NCBI RefSeq assembly: GCF_002754315.1
Contig: NZ_PEFE01000001.1
Location: 1,426,001-1,490,000, forward strand
Source: Flavobacterium sp. 11
GTDB taxonomy: Bacteria; Bacteroidota; Bacteroidia; Flavobacteriales; Flavobacteriaceae
DNA: 64,000 bases
Reading direction: 5' to 3'
Part shown: positions 35,322 to 43,908 of the stretch, piece by piece
Position numbering within the stretch: the stretch's first letter is position 1
Layout: every line of letters starts with the position of its first letter
The notes under the pieces: model-generated
Database searches by the model: none
What the model was told of the DNA's origin: nothing
Seen by the model: the letters and a program-made list of their open reading frames with translations, nothing else
Program-made: the position numbers and the translations under genes

Positions 35322-36221
35322 TTATGCGTTTACAGCTTCCACTTTAATTCCCTCGTCGTTCAGCATACTTTTCAGCATGTTTTCGATACCGCTTTTTAGA
35401 GTAAATGTTGATGACGGGCAACCGCTGCAAGCTCCTTGAAGGATTACTTTTACGGTCTTATCAGTTTCATTATACGAATCGAATGCAATATTTCCACCGT
35501 CAGCTTGTACGGCCGGTTTTACATATTCCTCTAATATGTTGATGATTTGTTGTGAAGTCACATCCAGATTATCAAACTCTTTAGCTTTAGTATCTTCTTC
35601 AGCTGTTACTGCTTGAATGAAATTTTCATCTAGGACTGTTCCGCCATTTTCAATATATTGCTTGATGAAGCTTCTTAATTCCAATGTTATTTCCTGCCAT
35701 TCATTGATTTCATATTTAGTTACCGAGATGTAGTTTTCATCAATGAAAATCTCTTTTACATAAGGAAATTTAAAAAGCTCTTTTGCTAATGGTGATGCAC
35801 CTGTTTGATCGATGTTTTTGAATTCAATAGCATTCTTAGTCAACATTTTGCTCACTACAAACTTCAATGCTGCTGGATTTGGAGTGGTTTCTCCATAAAC
35901 GGTCACAGGCTGTTTTTTGGTTTTGTTTTCGTCAATAGTAATGATTGTTCCGCCATTGTTTACAAATGTCTCCATTTGTTCCGCTACGGCATCCTTAACA
36001 TCGTCCCATTCAACAATACTATATTTTTCGATTGCTATAAAATTTCCTGAGATGTAAATTGTTTTTACAAACGGAAGATAAAATAATTGTTGCGCTAGTG
36101 GAGACGTTTTAGCTTCATCAATGTTTTTGAATTCAAAACTTTCATTTTGAGTTATAAAATCTTGAAATTCAAACTTTAATATAGTTGGGTTTTGTGTTTC
36201 TTTTATGCTAACTTTGTTCAT
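35322..36221 (-). CDS. NifU-like Fe-S scaffold protein with duplicated N-terminal domain
   Basis: A 299-residue protein. Two copies of the Nfu N-terminal domain are visible at about residues 5-95 (NPTILKFEF, SPLAQQLFYLPFVK) and 107-200 (NPAALKFVV, SPLAKELFKFPYVKEIFI). The C-terminal NifU domain (about 225-295) has the cluster-binding motif CSGCPSS in GACSGCPSSTFTL. It should carry a 4Fe-4S cluster and pass it to target enzymes in the cytosol. Duplication of the N-terminal domain is the unusual feature compared with the common 190-residue Nfu proteins. Confidence 0.9.
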   Translation of the reverse strand: MNKVSIKETQNPTILKFEFQDFITQNESFEFKNIDEAKTSPLAQQLFYLPFVKTIYISGNFIAIEKYSIVEWDDVKDAVAEQMETFVNNGGTIITIDENKTKKQPVTVYGETTPNPAALKFVVSKMLTKNAIEFKNIDQTGASPLAKELFKFPYVKEIFIDENYISVTKYEINEWQEITLELRSFIKQYIENGGTVLDENFIQAVTAEEDTKAKEFDNLDVTSQQIINILEEYVKPAVQADGGNIAFDSYNETDKTVKVILQGACSGCPSSTFTLKSGIENMLKSMLNDEGIKVEAVNA

Positions 36222-36237
36222 GACTTTTAAATTTTTA

Positions 36238-36245
36238 CAAATTTA
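36238..36245 (-). promoter_or_regulatory. -7 promoter element for the NifU-like gene
   Basis: On the minus strand this reads TAAATTTG, a TAnnTTTG match 16 bases before the ATG at 36221. Confidence 0.4.
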
Positions 36246-36390
36246 GTAAAGTTATTTTCTACGAATAACTATATTTGAGTTTTTAATGAATAAATTAACT
36301 TTAGTTTAATTTTTAGATAAGCTGTTTGTCCTTGTTTCCATAAAACTTTTATTGATTTAGAATTATTCATTCTTATTAAAAAGTAATTAA

Positions 36391-37389
36391 ATGTATAATA
36401 AAATTAAATTTTTATCTGCTCTTTTTTTTATATCCTTTTATTCCTTTTCGCAGGAAGGAATCCCTGTTTATTCAGATTATCTTTCAGACAATTATTACTT
36501 AATTCATCCTTCAATGGCCGGTGCGTCAAATTGTGCCAAAATTAGGTTAACAGGACGTAAGCAATGGTTTGATCAGCAAGACGCTCCAGAGCTTCAAACA
36601 TTAAGTTTTAATGGAAGAGTAGGGGAAAAAGCAGGTGCCGGAATTATACTTTTTAATGATAAAAACGGATATCATTCTCAAAAAGGAGTCAAATTTACCT
36701 ATGCCTATCACTTGATGTTTTCAAGAAATGAAATTGATTTGAACCAATTGTCTTTTGGAATCAGTGCAGGATTAATTCAAAGTCAATTAGACGAAACGGA
36801 GTTCATGCAATCTGGTGATTTTGATCCAATTATTGATGGAACTGTCGTGCAAAAAGATTCTTATTTTAATGTAGATATCGGAGCATCATACAACTACTTG
36901 GATTTTTACGCTCATGCTACGGTAAAAAATGCTATAGAAACCAGAAGAGATATTTACACTGAATATGAAAGTGATAATTTAAGAAAGTACTTGTTGAGTG
37001 CCGGTTATATATTTGGTGACAGAGATAAAATATTATGGGAACCTTCTATTTTATTCCAAATGGTAGACCAAACGAAAGAAAAATCCATTGATATTAACTT
37101 TAAAGCCTATAAGACGTTAGATTTTGGAAAGCTTTGGGGTGGATTATCCTATAGAAGAAGTTTTGATGGTGCAGAATATATGAATGGAAATTCTATTTCG
37201 AAACAAAAGCTCCAATATATTACTCCAATAGTTGGTGTTAACTTTGATAAATTTATGTTTGCCTACACGTATTCTCAATTAACGGGTGCGGTTAAATTCG
37301 ATAATGGTGGTTATCACCAAATTACTTTAGGAATCGATTTGTTCTGCAAACCTGTGAAATACGATTGCAACTGCCCAGCAATAAATTAA
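36391..37389 (+). CDS. PorP/SprF-family type IX secretion outer-membrane protein
   Basis: A 332-residue protein with a signal peptide (FLSALFFISFYSFSQ) and the family hallmark near the start: YSDYLSDNYYLIHPSMAGA, followed by RLTGRKQWFDQQDAPELQT. About a dozen beta strands form a barrel. Members such as SprF support secretion and surface attachment of large type B cargo, normally encoded directly upstream. Here no adhesin gene is adjacent. The neighbours are a NifU-like gene and a carbonic anhydrase-like gene, so its partner must be elsewhere. Confidence 0.9.
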   Translation: MYNKIKFLSALFFISFYSFSQEGIPVYSDYLSDNYYLIHPSMAGASNCAKIRLTGRKQWFDQQDAPELQTLSFNGRVGEKAGAGIILFNDKNGYHSQKGVKFTYAYHLMFSRNEIDLNQLSFGISAGLIQSQLDETEFMQSGDFDPIIDGTVVQKDSYFNVDIGASYNYLDFYAHATVKNAIETRRDIYTEYESDNLRKYLLSAGYIFGDRDKILWEPSILFQMVDQTKEKSIDINFKAYKTLDFGKLWGGLSYRRSFDGAEYMNGNSISKQKLQYITPIVGVNFDKFMFAYTYSQLTGAVKFDNGGYHQITLGIDLFCKPVKYDCNCPAIN

Positions 37390-37405
37390 TATTTATCCTT
37401 TTTTC

Positions 37406-37924
37406 ATGCTAATTAAATCTGTTAACGGTAAGTCACCTTCAATTCCTGAGGATTGTTATGTTGCCGAAAATGCCACCATTGTAGGCGATGTTTCTTTTGG
37501 AGAAAATTGTAGTGTTTGGTTTAACGCCGTAATTAGAGGAGATGTAAATTTCATCAAAATTGGCAATAAAGTAAACATACAAGATGGTGCAGTTATTCAT
37601 TGTACCTATAAAAAACATCCAACAATTATAGGAAATAACGTTTCCATTGGTCATAATGCCATTGTGCACGGTTGTACAGTTCACGATAATGTGCTTATAG
37701 GAATGGGAGCAATTGTTATGGATAATTGTGTAATCGAAAGTAATTCTATTGTGGCTGCCGGTGCGGTTATTACCCAAAATACAGTTGTAGCATCTGGTAC
37801 AATTTGGGCAGGAGTTCCTGCTAAAAAAGTGAAAGATATTGACCAATCTGATTTTGCTGGCGAAATCGAACGTATTTCGAATAATTATGTGATGTATTCG
37901 AGTTGGTTTAAAGACGAAGAGTAA
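37406..37924 (+). CDS. Gamma-carbonic anhydrase-like hexapeptide-repeat protein
   Basis: A 172-residue left-handed beta-helix protein with hexapeptide repeats from about residue 20 to 130. The putative zinc ligands of gamma-class carbonic anhydrases are present: H65 in AVIHCTY, H83 and H88 in IGHNAIVHG. It belongs to the YrdA/PaaY-like group, for which carbonic anhydrase activity is often weak or unproven. It is cytosolic and trimeric by family. It starts 16 bases after the PorP/SprF gene. Confidence 0.9.
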   Translation: MLIKSVNGKSPSIPEDCYVAENATIVGDVSFGENCSVWFNAVIRGDVNFIKIGNKVNIQDGAVIHCTYKKHPTIIGNNVSIGHNAIVHGCTVHDNVLIGMGAIVMDNCVIESNSIVAAGAVITQNTVVASGTIWAGVPAKKVKDIDQSDFAGEIERISNNYVMYSSWFKDEE

Positions 37925-37952
37925 TCTATTTCACTTTTCAATAATTAAAAGA

Positions 37953-38255
37953 ATGGGCAAGAAAAAAGACAAAGCTTCACACATATTAAATACTTCGGCA
38001 ACGCTACTTGGAATTTGTTTTATAGTTCTTACCTCAATCCATTTAAATGATATTAAAGAAACTACTATAGTTGATCAACTCATTGCAGTATCAATTGTTA
38101 TGTTTATGATCAGTAGTATTCTTTCTTTTTTATCGATGCGAAATACTAAAAAGCCTAGTGAGAAAATGGAAAATACTGCAGATATAATTTTTCTGACTGG
38201 ACTTTTCTCTTTGCTTATTATCACAATGTTGATTACCCTGAATATTATTAAATAA
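37953..38255 (+). CDS. Small membrane protein of unknown function
   Basis: A 100-residue protein with three predicted membrane segments (TLLGICFIVLTSIHLN, LIAVSIVMFMISSILSFLSM, TGLFSLLIITMLITLNII) and a lysine-rich start (MGKKKDKASH). It follows the carbonic anhydrase-like gene by 28 bases and is convergent with the LytTR regulator gene. I do not recognise a family. Confidence 0.7.
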   Translation: MGKKKDKASHILNTSATLLGICFIVLTSIHLNDIKETTIVDQLIAVSIVMFMISSILSFLSMRNTKKPSEKMENTADIIFLTGLFSLLIITMLITLNIIK

Positions 38256-38278
38256 TGGTTTCTAATGAATTCAAGAAA

Positions 38279-38992
38279 CTATAAATTAATTTTCTCAAAG
38301 AAAGAATTCTTGTAGCTTTCACTAATCGGGATTCTTTTTTCGGCAATGAGTACTTTGTTTTTCTGGATTGATTTCACGTGTTTTATATTGATGATATACG
38401 ATCTGTGAATCCTCGCAAATCCTTTGGATGAAAGCAAATTCTCCAGTTTTATAAGGCTGATTAATGTTAATGTAAACTTATTATCAGTGGTGTATATTTT
38501 GACATAATCTTTCAATCCTTCGATAAATAAAATATCCGAAAAATTCAATTTTACATTTTCATATTCAGCTCTTACAAACATAAAATCCTGTTCGATTTCT
38601 GGGGTAGAAATGGGATTGTTATTTGCAGGTAAAATTTGTGGATTGAAAATTTGTTGTGCCCGTAAAACGGATTTTAAAAACCGATGAAACGGAATGGGTT
38701 TCACTAAATAATCGACTGCGCCAAGATTAAATCCTTCAACAGCATAATTAGAATACGCTGTCGTAAATATGATTAACGGCTTTTTTTCTATGGCATTAAT
38801 AAAATCAATTCCTGAAAAATGAGGCATTTCTATATCTAAAAAAATCAAATCAACATTAGACTGATTGATTATCGAAATGGCATCAATGGCGTTTGTAAAT
38901 GTGTTTACCAGTTCAAGAGAATCTACTTTGCTCACAAATTCTTTAAGCAAATCAACCGCTAATGGTTCGTCATCTATAATTACACATTTCAT
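38279..38992 (-). CDS. LytTR-family response regulator
   Basis: A 237-residue two-domain regulator. The receiver domain (1-118) has acidic D7 and D8 in IIDDEP, phosphoacceptor D53 in FLDIEMP, T82-like TTAYSNYAVEGF and K104-like VKPIPF. The LytTR DNA-binding domain (about 135-235) includes DYVKIYTTDNKF and FARIHRSYIINIKHVKSI. It is transcribed after the histidine kinase gene (57-base gap) and should be its output partner. LytTR regulators bind pairs of short direct repeats; I could not identify such repeats confidently. Confidence 0.93.
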   Translation of the reverse strand: MKCVIIDDEPLAVDLLKEFVSKVDSLELVNTFTNAIDAISIINQSNVDLIFLDIEMPHFSGIDFINAIEKKPLIIFTTAYSNYAVEGFNLGAVDYLVKPIPFHRFLKSVLRAQQIFNPQILPANNNPISTPEIEQDFMFVRAEYENVKLNFSDILFIEGLKDYVKIYTTDNKFTLTLISLIKLENLLSSKGFARIHRSYIINIKHVKSIQKNKVLIAEKRIPISESYKNSFFEKINL

Positions 38993-39049
38993 CTTTTCTG
39001 TTTTTTATTTAAAATTTGGAACAACTAAAATTAATATCAAGATTCCTAA

Positions 39050-40135
39050 TTAAAAAGAAGTTTGAATCTGGTCTAGTTTTAAATTTAAATGAACACTGTA
39101 ATTACTGTCGGTTTCAATGATAGTGAGCTGGTGTGCATTAGGATAAAGGAGATTCAGACGACTTTCAATATTGGTCATTCCTATTCCTGAATTTTCCGGA
39201 TCTTTTCGGTGATTTTCGATTTTGTTTTCTACCCAAAAATCTAAAATATTTTCTTCAATTGTTATTTTAATTTTTACAAAAGCTGCTCCTTTATAATCAG
39301 TACCATATTTGAAAGCATTTTCAATAAATGAAATTAAAAGCAACGGCTCAATGTATTTGTTTTTTGTCTCGCCATGAATGTTAATGGTGATGTTTTCAAT
39401 ATTATTCAAGCGTAGTTTTTGCAGCTCAAGATAGTTTTTAATGTAATTGATTTCTTTTTCTAAAAACACCGATTTATTATCGGTTTCATACAACATATAC
39501 CGCATCATTTCTGATAAAGTTACAATTGCATCCGGAACTAAATCAGATTTTTTATAGGCTAATGAATAAATGCTATTCAAGGAATTAAATAAAAAATGGG
39601 GATTGGTCTGTTTTCTTAGATAATTTAATTCTGTTGAAGTTCTGTGCGTTTCGGCAATTAACTTGTTTTGCTGATTGTTGTATAACTCAGACAAAGTTTT
39701 AATAATGGTACTAATTGTAATGATTAATATATAGAAAAAAGAAGGCACAATTTTAAAAAAAAACGGTTGTTTCCTTTTGAAATTCGGGTTTAATAAAATC
39801 TCTTTCCCGGATGAATTAATCATTCTGAAAGGCCTCATGTTTTGGAATTCGGGCATAAAGAAATTAAACCGAACAATCATAAAAAGGGTTATTAATGCAA
39901 TTACAATCGTGAAATATTGCCAGTATTTCTTTTGCAATAGCAATAAAGGGACTAAGTATAAATAATTCAGATAAAATAGTAGGATTCCCGTAATCCATTG
40001 GACATAGAAATCAATACCAATACTAAAAGGACTTTCGTAAAACTGAATTAGTGAGGCAACAATGAAGAAACACCAAATCATACTATGAAAAAGTATTTGG
40101 TTTAAATTGTTATTTTTAATTCCTTCTATGTTCAT
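39050..40135 (-). CDS. LytS/YehU-type sensor histidine kinase
   Basis: A 361-residue kinase with four membrane helices in the first 150 residues and no sizeable extracytoplasmic domain. The His-kinase domain has the phosphorylated histidine in NPHFLFNSLNSIYSLAY. The ATPase domain shows the N box ENAFKYG and the G box SGIGMTNIESRLNLLYP. Since the membrane part has short loops only, signal input may come through partner proteins. The gene begins right at the end of the DUF4907 gene (no gap), suggesting coupled production with that lipoprotein. Confidence 0.93.
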   Translation of the reverse strand: MNIEGIKNNNLNQILFHSMIWCFFIVASLIQFYESPFSIGIDFYVQWITGILLFYLNYLYLVPLLLLQKKYWQYFTIVIALITLFMIVRFNFFMPEFQNMRPFRMINSSGKEILLNPNFKRKQPFFFKIVPSFFYILIITISTIIKTLSELYNNQQNKLIAETHRTSTELNYLRKQTNPHFLFNSLNSIYSLAYKKSDLVPDAIVTLSEMMRYMLYETDNKSVFLEKEINYIKNYLELQKLRLNNIENITINIHGETKNKYIEPLLLISFIENAFKYGTDYKGAAFVKIKITIEENILDFWVENKIENHRKDPENSGIGMTNIESRLNLLYPNAHQLTIIETDSNYSVHLNLKLDQIQTSF

Positions 40136-40498
40136 CTAGATTTTTACAGCTAATAAAAATAAATCTTTTTTTGTTACCGTAGGCGATAAATCGTCTTTCA
40201 ATTTTTGTAATACTAAGTTTCCAACTTTCAGCGCTTCTTCTTCCGTTCTGAAGCTTTTGTTTTCGCTGATAACAGGAATTATTGTTTGTTTTATTATAAT
40301 TTTCTCATTGTTAGTTATGCAATAACCCCAGCCTGTAGTCGTTTTTAAAGATTGTACGTTTAAGTTTTCACTTTTGTTACAAGAAATAAATAGGAACAAA
40401 CCCAATAGAAAAAGTACTTTGTTTTTTGTGTTTACTAAAGAAAAATTCTTCTGGATTGTAGCCCAGAAGAATGTATTGGTTGTATTAATTGTCATCAT
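40136..40498 (-). CDS. DUF4907-family lipoprotein
   Basis: A 120-residue protein. After about 27 N-terminal residues comes a lipoprotein signal (VLFLLGLFLFISCNK, lipidated Cys near residue 41). The domain shows GWGYCITNNEKIIIKQTIIP and KSFRTEEEALKVGNLVLQKL, the DUF4907 pattern. The only ATG starts are at 40498 and 40495, overlapping the Kelch gene end. They put a terminator hairpin inside the coding region and an unusually long N-terminus before the signal, so the start is uncertain. It lies between a Kelch lipoprotein and a histidine kinase and may be part of the sensor. Confidence 0.65.
   Translation of the reverse strand: MMTINTTNTFFWATIQKNFSLVNTKNKVLFLLGLFLFISCNKSENLNVQSLKTTTGWGYCITNNEKIIIKQTIIPVISENKSFRTEEEALKVGNLVLQKLKDDLSPTVTKKDLFLLAVKI
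40436..40472 (-). terminator. Internal terminator or attenuator between the Kelch and DUF4907 genes
   Basis: On the minus strand ATTCTTCTGG and CCAGAAGAAT form a perfect 10-base stem around an eight-base loop, followed by TTTTCTTT. It begins 12 bases after the Kelch stop and lies inside the first codons of the DUF4907 frame. It would reduce transcription into the downstream lipoprotein, kinase and regulator genes. Confidence 0.75.
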
Positions 40499-41492
40499 CG
40501 TTTTGTTCTTCTAAAGGTTTAAATTCCCATGAATCATCAAAATAAGAGGTTCCGGTTCTTCCCAGCATCACAAATCCTCGTTGGTTAATAGAGAAACCTA
40601 TTGCATCTGTTCTGGCTGATCCTTCAAGCGGAGTTCTTTCTAACCAAACATCAGTTGTTGGATTGTATTCCCAAATCGATTTTGAGCTTTCTCCACAGGC
40701 AACATATCCTAATCCATTCATAGAAAAACTGGTCGCATTAGAACGCAAAATTACATAGTCATCATTGTAATCATAATCGTCATCAGTGTCTTGGTCAATA
40801 TCTCGTTTTCTTGTCCATACATCAGTTGCCGGATCAAACATCCAAAAATCGACTTGGTAAGCTCCGTTATTTATTCCTGTTCCAAAATAAGCTTTATCGT
40901 CAATTACAAAAACAGTTGCATTTCGTCTTTTATTTCCGCTAAAACCATTTGCCAATGACCAAGAATCTGTAGTTGGGTCGTATTGATAAAAGTCTTTCAG
41001 ATAATTCCCATCATAACCGGTTCCAAAATACGCTTTACCACCCACTTGAAATCCTACAGCCGAATAGCGCGCTGTTCCTGCAAAATCAGATTTTTGCATC
41101 CAAGTATTGCTACTGGGGTCATATTCATAAAAATCCTTTAATTTATTAGTACCATCATAACCAAGACCTATGTAGCCTTTTTCGTTTAACTCAAATCCCG
41201 AAGCTGAACTTCTGGCAACTCCAATAAAATCAGCTTTTTGCTCCCAATAATCGCCTGTCGAATTGTAAGCCCAAAGATCTTTTAAATATTCATCTCCGGT
41301 ATATCCGGTAGTCACAAAGGCGTAAGTGCCAATTACAAAACTCGTGGCGCTTGATCTGGCAGGTCCGTCAAAGGAGGATTTTTTAATCCAGTTTCCAATC
41401 AAATCGTCGGAGTCATCATCATTACTGCAGCCCGTAAATACCAAACTTGCAAAAAGTGTAGTGAACAATATTCCTTTTTTAAAACTATTCAT
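40485..41492 (-). CDS. Kelch-repeat surface lipoprotein
   Basis: A 335-residue protein with lipobox FTGC (lipidated Cys at about residue 22) followed by an acidic SNDDDSDD stretch, a known flavobacterial lipoprotein export feature. The rest is about six Kelch-type blades with a repeated unit: KAYFGTGYDG, LKDFYQYDPTTDSW, then F-x-G-x-x-R-x-x-A. It predicts a beta-propeller exposed on the cell surface. Similar proteins are often mislabelled galactose oxidase, but no catalytic features of that enzyme are present. It sits 15 bases after an outer-membrane protein gene in the signalling operon. Confidence 0.88.
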   Translation of the reverse strand: MNSFKKGILFTTLFASLVFTGCSNDDDSDDLIGNWIKKSSFDGPARSSATSFVIGTYAFVTTGYTGDEYLKDLWAYNSTGDYWEQKADFIGVARSSASGFELNEKGYIGLGYDGTNKLKDFYEYDPSSNTWMQKSDFAGTARYSAVGFQVGGKAYFGTGYDGNYLKDFYQYDPTTDSWSLANGFSGNKRRNATVFVIDDKAYFGTGINNGAYQVDFWMFDPATDVWTRKRDIDQDTDDDYDYNDDYVILRSNATSFSMNGLGYVACGESSKSIWEYNPTTDVWLERTPLEGSARTDAIGFSINQRGFVMLGRTGTSYFDDSWEFKPLEEQNDDDN

Positions 41493-41507
41493 AATTTAGT
41501 GTATTTA

Positions 41508-42356
41508 TTAATGTTTGTATTTTATTCCAATGTTAAAAATGTAACCGTTAGTGCTGTTAAAATCAAGTTTTGAGTCGCCAGTGTTATTGGTTAGATTGTA
41601 TTTTTTGTTAAATTCATAGCCTCCTTTTAAACTTACAAACCAGTTTGAATCCATATTTCTTTCATATTCCAATGCCGAAGTCATTTGTGAAAAACTCACT
41701 TTTGAAGCTGCATTCAAATGGTCAAGAACTTCAGGTTTGTCTAGGTTATAAAAATTCCCATTGAAACTATTTGTCAAACTGAAACTATTTCGTGTGTTAT
41801 TTGAATACGAGAAAGTGGAGTTTGGAAAGCCAACTTCAACAAATGCATTAGGGCTGATTTGATGATAAAAAGAAAAAGTAGGCAGTATTTCCGGTTTGCC
41901 AAAAAGCGTCATCCTTTTTACTCCAATGCTGATTGCATTTGAACGATTGAAAGAATGAGTCATTTCTATACCACCTAAAAGTGATACATCAGAAAGTCCA
42001 ATATTACTCTCGAAATTAACTGTTGGATTGATTTCTAAATTCAGTTTTGTAGCACCGTTTAGTTGATGAGATAGTTTAAAATCATTTTCGAAACCGTTAA
42101 ACTGATTCAGACTATTTTGTAAATCATAATTTTCTAATGAATAATCGACTCCAATATTTTTGTACTTGAAGGTGTTGGTTATTTTATTTTTCGAATCAAT
42201 ATTTTTAAAAAAAGTTACTCCAATTCCAGTTTCATGTATTGTAATTTTCTCAGTTGGTTGTGTTTTTATATTTAACTCTAAGGAATATCCGCTTTGGGCC
42301 GATGCATTAAGAATTGGAATCATAAACAACAGATTTGCTAAAGTCTTTATTCTCAT
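41508..42356 (-). CDS. Outer-membrane beta-barrel-like protein of unknown function
   Basis: A 282-residue protein with a signal peptide ending NASAQ and alternating hydrophobic and polar strands ending GYIFNIGIKYKH, a typical barrel terminus. I do not recognise the family. It is the first gene of the minus-strand operon with the Kelch lipoprotein, DUF4907, kinase and regulator, so it may anchor or present the Kelch protein. Its promoter-like element lies 16 bases upstream. Confidence 0.72.
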   Translation of the reverse strand: MRIKTLANLLFMIPILNASAQSGYSLELNIKTQPTEKITIHETGIGVTFFKNIDSKNKITNTFKYKNIGVDYSLENYDLQNSLNQFNGFENDFKLSHQLNGATKLNLEINPTVNFESNIGLSDVSLLGGIEMTHSFNRSNAISIGVKRMTLFGKPEILPTFSFYHQISPNAFVEVGFPNSTFSYSNNTRNSFSLTNSFNGNFYNLDKPEVLDHLNAASKVSFSQMTSALEYERNMDSNWFVSLKGGYEFNKKYNLTNNTGDSKLDFNSTNGYIFNIGIKYKH

Positions 42357-42372
42357 AATTTTTTTATTGATT

Positions 42373-42380
42373 CAAAAGTA
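42373..42380 (-). promoter_or_regulatory. -7 promoter element for the Kelch/LytS-LytTR operon
   Basis: On the minus strand this reads TACTTTTG, matching TAnnTTTG, 16 bases before the ATG at 42356. The -33 region is AT-rich without a clear TTTG. Confidence 0.5.
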
Positions 42381-42585
42381 GATACGTTATCCAATTAAAA
42401 AAAAGAAGATATATGTACCGCCCAAATTCATAGACTAACTGGGCATTTGTAAGGTCGAATGAATTATTACCTACAGTATCTTAATTGTAGACTAGAATCG
42501 CCATTTTATAGACACAAAACTTCTGGTGGTATATGTTATTATGCGGTATAAAGTGGTCTCCTATATATTTGTTCAAAAAACATTT

Positions 42586-43908
42586 ATGTATAAGGTATTG
42601 TTGTTGCTGGTTTTTGGACTTATAATAACTTCGTGTAATTCTGATGTTGATGCTGGAGAATTTGTTGTTGGTTCTGATTATTTATCGGTTAGTAATAAAG
42701 TGATATTGATTGATACTGTAACTGTTGATGTTGCTACCATTAATTTTGATTCATTAGTGACCTCCAGTCAGAGCAGGATTTTGGTAGGGAATTATGACGA
42801 TCCTGTTTTTGGAAAAGTAAAATCAGACAGTTATTTTCAACTTTCGGCGTCTGATTACGCGCTGTATAATGAAAGTTCTGATACTGATGCTCCAAATTAT
42901 GTTTTCGACTCTATTAAAATGGTTTTAAAAGAAGATAAGTATTTCTACGGAGACACAACAAAAGTGCAATCTCTTAGCATTCACAGATTGACACAAAAGG
43001 TTAAACCAAACTCAGAAGATGATAGTTTTTACAATAATTCCAGCTTAAGTTATGATGCTCAAAGTCTCGGTAGCATTTCATTTAAACCAAAACCCAATAG
43101 TAAGGACTCCGTGGTTGTGAAACTGAATAATGAATTTGGGAATGCTCTTTTTCTAAAATTAAAAAAACTTGAAATATCAAATTTTGATGAGTTTACAGAA
43201 TATCTCAAAGGATTTGTCATTAAGTCAACATCGGGAACTTCTTCTAGCATTGTCGGTTTCAATATGTCTAGCGTACTACGGTTGTATTATTCAAAATACC
43301 AGGGCGATTCAGAAACTTCATTGATTAAAAACTTCTCTATTTTGGATGTCTCCAAGCAATTTAATAATATCACTTTGGATAGAACTGGAACACAAATTCA
43401 GGATTTACCTGTTTCATCCAGTAAGCTGTCCAGTTTACTAACGGGGAATAAAGCTTTCATTCAATCAGGGACAGGACTTGCTTGCCGAGTAGATTTTCCT
43501 AACATAAAGCAATTGAAATACCTCTCTGAAAAAGGGGCAATTGTAGATGCTGAATTAATCATAAAACCAGTAAATAATACTTATTCAGTTGCTTATCCTT
43601 TAATGGATTCTTTGCGTGTTTTTGTAGGGGATAAATTAAATAGAATCAAAGGAACGCTAAATGCCGTAGATGGATCGGCTGTTTATGGACTCTTGAATGC
43701 TACAAGTGATGAATTCAATGAGAATATTGGGTATAAAATTTCGATTGGTGCTTTTTTACAAGCTGAAATGCTAAAGGAATCAGACGCTAGATCTTCCTTA
43801 ATTCTCACATTACCCAGTATTTCAAAAGCAGTTAACAGACTGGTTTTAGGTGATCAGAAAAATGCCAATAACAAAATTCAATTGAAAATTTATTATATTT
43901 CTTATTAG
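42586..43908 (+). CDS. DUF4270 family lipoprotein
   Basis: Starting at 42586 the protein has 440 residues and a compact lipoprotein signal (MYKVLLLLVFGLIITSC). Upstream in-frame starts at 42526 and 42541 would add a charged extension before the signal. A TATATTTG element at 42564-42571 also favours the later start. The body matches DUF4270, for example SRILVGNYDDPVFGKVKSD and SLSIHRLTQKV. The family is common in Bacteroidota and of unknown function. The next gene begins immediately after its TAG stop. Confidence 0.85.
   Translation: MYKVLLLLVFGLIITSCNSDVDAGEFVVGSDYLSVSNKVILIDTVTVDVATINFDSLVTSSQSRILVGNYDDPVFGKVKSDSYFQLSASDYALYNESSDTDAPNYVFDSIKMVLKEDKYFYGDTTKVQSLSIHRLTQKVKPNSEDDSFYNNSSLSYDAQSLGSISFKPKPNSKDSVVVKLNNEFGNALFLKLKKLEISNFDEFTEYLKGFVIKSTSGTSSSIVGFNMSSVLRLYYSKYQGDSETSLIKNFSILDVSKQFNNITLDRTGTQIQDLPVSSSKLSSLLTGNKAFIQSGTGLACRVDFPNIKQLKYLSEKGAIVDAELIIKPVNNTYSVAYPLMDSLRVFVGDKLNRIKGTLNAVDGSAVYGLLNATSDEFNENIGYKISIGAFLQAEMLKESDARSSLILTLPSISKAVNRLVLGDQKNANNKIQLKIYYISY

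Noticed and set aside
40485..41492. Kelch protein as a galactose oxidase enzyme
   Set aside because: Only the Kelch blades are present; the oxidase copper ligands and accessory domains are not seen.
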